Origin: an uncultured Veillonella sp.
Lineage (GTDB): Bacteria > Bacillota > Negativicutes > Veillonellales > Veillonellaceae
Assembly: GCA_902466275.1 (NCBI GenBank)
Contig: CABQQJ010000011.1
Location: 1 to 9,452, forward strand
Length of the DNA: 9,452 nucleotides
Reading direction: 5' to 3'
The notes under the pieces were generated by a model. It worked only from the letters and a program-made list of their open reading frames with translations. It searched no databases and had not been told where the DNA came from. Positions 6,837 through 9,452 of this stretch are shown here, piece after piece. Position 1 is the stretch's first letter; every line of letters starts with the position of its first letter. Position numbers and translations under genes: made by a program.

Positions 6837-7000
6837 ACTTATATGAGTAATAGCTAATATGTTGTAATTCATAAATTATTATAATGCTATATATACTAGA
6901 TTATACAATATAAATTTGGGAGATATTATATTGGAAATACTAGTTATTATGCTTTGAGAGGGTGATTAGCATTATAGAGTGTATATACGGGGGGAAAATA

Positions 7001-7747
7001 ATGAATGATATGCTATTAGAATATATCGATCGAATGATTGATCAAGAGACAGAACATCGTGTTTTTTCTGTGGATTTTAACAACAAACAGTACTTTGTAA
7101 AACAGGATATAAGTAACCATCGCTCTAGTTGGATTAAGCCCGCACCTAGAGCTTCTTTTGATTATGAGTTTTACAAGATTTCTTTTGTGAATACGCAATT
7201 GCCAGTAGCTCCTGTTATTGCTGGTTTTAGAGAACATTATTTTGTTACAGAAGCTTGTGGTAAAACGTTAACATATTATAGCCAATTGCCCGCTCAACAT
7301 CCAGAGGATGATAGTTTGCAGGATATGTTAAGTCATATTTTTTATATGTTTGGCAAGACATTAGGTCAGTTGCATGATTATGGCTTGAGTCATGGCCGTC
7401 CTGCTATGCGCGACATTACCTATGAGCCTGAACTAGATAAGATCACATTGCTCGATTGGGAGAATAGCCGTCGTTGGCCTGAGTTAACACCGCAAGGCTG
7501 GGATTTACTCGTCTTCGTTCACAGCTTCCTTCGGGAGGATAATTTATCCATTTCGTATCTATATGCTATGATGAATGGCTATAGCTCAGCTTGTACAGCC
7601 CGTGAGACAGTGCTACATATAAAAGAAATTTTACGTAAACATGAATATCTCTTTAAATTCTGTCGCTTATTAAACCCGCTACACTTTGTAGATACTGAAG
7701 CAGCTGTAAAAGCACATGACTTTATGCTAGCCTTGAAAACTGAATAG
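7001..7747 (+). CDS. Protein-kinase-like-fold protein with GRPxxRD catalytic loop
   Basis: This 248-residue protein looks like a bacterial member of the protein-kinase-like/RIO/BUD32/InaA group. Visible: VKQ with K34 as candidate ATP-anchoring lysine; E84 near a hinge-like VTEACG; the helix GKTLGQLHDYGL; loop HGRPAMRDI (131-139); and LLDWEN with D152 in the DFG-equivalent position. Canonical kinases have H-x-D-x4-N in the loop. Here Arg133 stands where the catalytic Asp is expected and Asp138 where Asn is expected. I recall HGRPxxRD-type loops from other bacterial proteins of this group, so this may be a family trait. Substrate is unknown; a protein, sugar or lipopolysaccharide-core target are possibilities in a diderm. 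I chose ATG 7001 because a GGGGGG-type site lies 6-11 bases upstream; the in-frame GTG at 6962 adds 13 residues but has poorly spaced ribosome binding. Single gene with its own promoter and terminator. Confidence 0.75.
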   Translation: MNDMLLEYIDRMIDQETEHRVFSVDFNNKQYFVKQDISNHRSSWIKPAPRASFDYEFYKISFVNTQLPVAPVIAGFREHYFVTEACGKTLTYYSQLPAQHPEDDSLQDMLSHIFYMFGKTLGQLHDYGLSHGRPAMRDITYEPELDKITLLDWENSRRWPELTPQGWDLLVFVHSFLREDNLSISYLYAMMNGYSSACTARETVLHIKEILRKHEYLFKFCRLLNPLHFVDTEAAVKAHDFMLALKTE

Positions 7748-7825
7748 TATTTATCTATTGAGCACAGACCTTAATAATGGTTTATAGTACTTTATAGATT
7801 TTCATTGCCTTTTGTGGGCTTATGT

Positions 7826-7882
7826 AGACCTTTACGGTTGTTAGTTATATTTGTATAGCTAATGACTTGTAAGGGTCTTTTT
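7826..7882 (+). terminator. Long two-part hairpin, likely terminator of the kinase-like gene
   Basis: The outer stem AGACCTTTAC (7826-7835) and GTAAGGGTCT (7869-7878) gives ten pairs with one G-U. The inner stem TTAGTTATA (7841-7849) and TATAGCTAA (7854-7862) gives nine pairs with one G-U around a TTTG loop. A run of five T follows the outer stem at 7878-7882. It sits 78 bases past the kinase-like stop codon and is larger than most simple terminators. Confidence 0.7.
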
Positions 7883-8068
7883 CTGTATTTATGACAAGTT
7901 TATAGAGTGTATGCTCCCGTATTGTTTGTTAGATTTATATAAATACTGTAAGAAGTATAGATTTAAAGTTGTTGTTCTCTGACTTTCACAATGATTACCT
8001 TGATTACTCTAGAGGGGGTTGTCGAGAGGGCCCCTCAGGAATATAAGAGGGTGAAAGGAGGTGATACG
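7883..8068 (+). promoter_or_regulatory. Leader region of the DUF1659 gene with a GC hairpin
   Basis: No convincing -35/-10 pair is visible; the best is a weak TTTATA-16-TATAGA near 7935-7962. Close to the gene, GAGGGG (8012-8017) can pair with CCCCTC (8031-8036) across a 13-base loop, 20 bases before the ribosome binding site. The site itself, AAAGGAGGTGAT (8054-8065), is an essentially full-length match to the 16S rRNA 3' end, so strong translation is expected. Confidence 0.4.
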
Positions 8069-8275
8069 ATGGCTAACATTAAACGCACTAAATTGGTGTT
8101 GCGTTTTAACATCGGCACCGAAGATGCGCCGAAGTACAAAGACGTAACCTATACTCGTGTTGCAGAAGAAGCGTCCGACGATAATGTGAAAACCGTTGGT
8201 AATGCGCTGGCAGCCTTGTATGACCACAGCTTGTCCGACGTGGTCCGCGTCAATGAAGTATCCTTAGGACATTAA
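8069..8275 (+). CDS. DUF1659-family small protein
   Basis: This 68-residue protein is a small, soluble, probably beta-rich domain recognised as DUF1659 from its overall pattern: a strand-like N-terminus (KLVLRFNIG), a KDVTYTRV segment, then a DDNVKTVGNALAAL helix and a C-terminal VVRVNEVSL strand. No catalytic motif, signal peptide or membrane segment is visible. The start at ATG 8069 is fixed by AAAGGAGGTGAT seven bases upstream; a longer in-frame version from 7991 would read through that site and is unlikely. In Firmicutes this family commonly sits next to a DUF2922 gene, as it does here 219 bases downstream, sometimes also with a YvrJ-type small protein, which I do not find. Local GC is higher than in the surrounding spacers. 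The function is unknown. Confidence 0.8.
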   Translation: MANIKRTKLVLRFNIGTEDAPKYKDVTYTRVAEEASDDNVKTVGNALAALYDHSLSDVVRVNEVSLGH

Positions 8276-8494
8276 GTGTAGGTTTTCTACCATTTTGTTT
8301 TAGGTGATCCAAACACATTTTATTGCTAGATTCGTACATTCTCAGATAGTCGTAAAGAGGTGTAGAAATAGCAAGTCCACACATTCCCATCCTTATTGAT
8401 ATGAATCGAAGATACGTATATTTGTAATCTAACATGTTTACAGCCTATCTAGATTTGATGAACTTGTTTATGAAACGTGAAAGGAGGCGCCCAC
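8276..8494 (+). other. Spacer between the DUF1659 and DUF2922 genes with long imperfect hairpin
   Basis: This 219-base spacer has no supportable gene. Positions 8323-8343 and 8357-8374 form an interrupted stem: TTGCTA/TAGCAA, TTC/GAA, TACA/TGTA and CTC/GAG, sixteen pairs in all with small bulges, around a 13-base loop. No T-run follows on either strand, so it does not look like a terminator. The minus-strand frame across 8250-8435 lacks a ribosome binding site. Confidence 0.45.
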
Positions 8495-8716
8495 ATGGCG
8501 GAAAAACGCGTTGTATATCTTACATTTTCTACGGTCGGTGGTAAAAGCACATCAGTCACAATTAGTGCTCCTCGTGCTGGAATTACTTTACAAGATGCTA
8601 AAACAGCGGCTAATGCGCTAGTAGCTAACAAAGTAATCCTTGGTTCTGGTGATGCAGAACTTGCTGCATTTACTACGGCTCGTGAAGTAACAACTCAAAC
8701 TACTGAATTGCAATAA
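8495..8716 (+). CDS. DUF2922-family small protein
   Basis: This 73-residue protein matches the look of DUF2922: an N-terminal strand KRVVYLTFSTVGGKSTSVTI, then proline-containing APRAGIT, then the helix LQDAKTAANALVANKVI and a short C-terminal part. There is no signal peptide, membrane segment or cysteine. The start at ATG 8495 is set by AAAGGAGG with seven-base spacing; a GTG at 8477 in frame would place this site inside the gene. The GTGAAAGGAGG before the start is also found before the DUF1659 gene upstream, suggesting matched translation of the pair. A strong terminator follows 20 bases after the stop. The function is unknown; the partner relationship with DUF1659 is known only as recurrent gene neighbourhood. 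Confidence 0.8.
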   Translation: MAEKRVVYLTFSTVGGKSTSVTISAPRAGITLQDAKTAANALVANKVILGSGDAELAAFTTAREVTTQTTELQ

Positions 8717-8735
8717 TCGTATACAGTTAAATGGT

Positions 8736-8768
8736 AAAAAGGCTTTCACCTGTGGTGAGGGCCTTTTT
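8736..8768. terminator. Strong terminator after the DUF2922 gene, bidirectional-looking
   Basis: AAAAAGGCTTTCACC (8736-8750) pairs with GGTGAGGGCCTTTTT (8754-8768) in a 15-bp stem with two G-U pairs and a TGT loop. The T run serves the plus strand; the A run on the left serves as T run for the minus strand. Confidence 0.92.
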
Positions 8769-8818
8769 ATTATGGTAAAATATAAGGTATACCGAACAGG
8801 TATGGTAATAATGAAAAT

Positions 8819-8858
8819 ATTATGCCCAAAAAACTGGACATAATGGAACCCATATGGG
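8819..8858. promoter_or_regulatory. Two small palindromes before the dedA start
   Basis: ATTATG (8819-8824) and CATAAT (8839-8844) form an inverted repeat, followed by the perfect 10-base palindrome CCCATATGGG (8849-8858), eight bases before the ribosome binding site. No clear promoter pair is visible in the 109 bases between terminator and gene; TGGTAAAAT at 8774-8781 could be an extended -10. The palindromes could be operator or leader structure, or chance. Confidence 0.25.
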
Positions 8859-8877
8859 ATTTAAAAGGGGTAAAAAC

Positions 8878-9452
8878 GTGGAATATATTATTTCGTTTAT
8901 GGAAACTTATGGCTATGCAGCCATGTTTATTGCTATGGTTTTGGAAAATGCTAACATTCCAATTCCTAGTGAAATCGTCCTTGGTTTTGCCGGGTATTTG
9001 ATCGCTCAAGGCGTGTTTGATATGCATACGACGATGGTCGTAGGTACTTTGGCAGGTATCGTTGGCTCCGTATTATCCTACTGGATGGGTGAGTACGGTG
9101 GTCGTCCTTTATTATTGAAATATGGTAAATATGTATTCTTTAATGAACATAAATTTGAATTAGCAGAAAAGATGTTCAATAAATACGGTGGTGCGGCCGT
9201 ATTCTTTGGTCGTCTTTTACCTGGTGTTCGTACCTTCATTTCTTTCCCAGCAGGTATGGCGCGCTATCCAATGTGGCACTTCATCATTTGGACAGTTCTT
9301 GGTACGATTCCTTGGACGATTTTGCTCGTTTACCTTGGCAAGATACTTGGTGAAAATTGGCAAGATCTTATCGAATACAATCATGAATTCTTGATTGTTA
9401 TGATTGTTGTGTTTGTTATTATAGCTGCAGTACTGGGCTTTAAATATTATCG
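8878..9452 (+). CDS. DedA-family membrane protein, 3' end outside the window
   Basis: The visible 191 residues are most of a DedA (VTT-domain) protein, usually about 200-220 residues. Members span the inner membrane with re-entrant helices and act as lipid transporters; some, such as UptA, recycle undecaprenyl phosphate and others move phospholipids. Seen here: LENANIPIPSE (22-32) with E23 and E32; several hydrophobic segments (about 12-45, 52-70, 104-125, 133-155 and 168-190); and the hallmark FFGRLLPGVRTFISFPAG (109-126), whose R112 and R118 correspond to the arginines essential in E. coli YqjA/YghB. Start GTG 8878 is preferred because AAAAGGGG lies seven bases upstream; an in-frame ATG at 8854 would add eight residues but has only a weak ribosome binding site. 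The frame runs intact to the last base. The substrate cannot be decided from sequence. Confidence 0.9.
   Translation, partial: MEYIISFMETYGYAAMFIAMVLENANIPIPSEIVLGFAGYLIAQGVFDMHTTMVVGTLAGIVGSVLSYWMGEYGGRPLLLKYGKYVFFNEHKFELAEKMFNKYGGAAVFFGRLLPGVRTFISFPAGMARYPMWHFIIWTVLGTIPWTILLVYLGKILGENWQDLIEYNHEFLIVMIVVFVIIAAVLGFKYY

Larger units (their letters stand above)
6651..7000 (+). other. AT-rich leader region of the kinase-like gene
   Basis: This is about 350 bases without a protein gene except a possible 8-codon leader frame, TTG at 6931 to TGA at 6957, with GGGAG nine bases before it. That GGGAG lies in the loop of an inverted repeat, CAATATAA (6906-6913) and TTATATTG (6926-6933). The region also holds the promoter and quasi-palindrome listed separately. 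Confidence 0.5.

Noticed and set aside
6962..7000. Longer start (GTG 6962) for the kinase-like protein
   Set aside because: The purine run abuts the GTG with almost no spacing, whereas ATG 7001 has a well-spaced G-rich site; the extra 13 residues look non-conserved.
8250..8435. 61-codon minus-strand frame in the DUF1659-DUF2922 spacer
   Set aside because: No ribosome binding site upstream of its start, overlaps the DUF1659 gene in antisense, and no recognisable domain.
1..9452. CRISPR array, tRNA/rRNA gene, insertion sequence or phage element
   Set aside because: No regularly spaced repeats, cloverleaf-like sequence, transposase or integrase motifs were seen; the window reads as ordinary chromosome.

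Overview
The window looks like a chromosomal segment of an anaerobic diderm Firmicute, most likely Veillonella or a close relative (Negativicutes). The reasons are AT-rich spacers around moderate-GC genes, near-perfect AAAGGAGG ribosome binding sites, a three-gene soluble-type succinate dehydrogenase/fumarate reductase, and a DUF1659/DUF2922 small-protein pair. The genus is inferred from protein character, not from a database match.

Layout. Positions 28-2095 (minus strand) hold a two-component operon: an OmpR-type response regulator followed, with a 23-base overlap, by a membrane histidine kinase. A palindrome at 1-19 sits just past its 3' end. Positions 2096-2981 are an 886-base AT-rich gap with no convincing gene. 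It contains a perfect 7-1-7 Fur-type box (2466-2480) and a strong sigma-A-like promoter (2807-2835) for the next operon. Positions 2982-6539 hold three tightly packed genes: flavoprotein, iron-sulfur protein and a double-CCG (HdrB-like) subunit. A classic terminator follows at 6619-6650. A second copy of the operon's promoter element lies between the last stop codon and that terminator.

The right part has a protein-kinase-like-fold protein with an unusual catalytic loop (7001-7747). It has its own promoter (6789-6817), a quasi-palindromic operator candidate and a long terminator hairpin. Next come the DUF1659 gene (8069-8275), a 219-base structured spacer, the DUF2922 gene (8495-8716), a strong bidirectional-looking terminator, and a DedA-family membrane protein cut by the window end (8878-9452).

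The central operon is the metabolic core. Its 'type E' architecture (no cytochrome b anchor, CCG subunit instead) and the loss of the His that normally tethers FAD both point to fumarate reduction to succinate rather than succinate oxidation. That would suit a succinate/propionate-forming anaerobe. The complex should carry about five iron-sulfur clusters, so the nearby Fur box suggests an iron-sparing link, either direct or through an unannotated small RNA. This is the most interesting hypothesis in the window and is inference.
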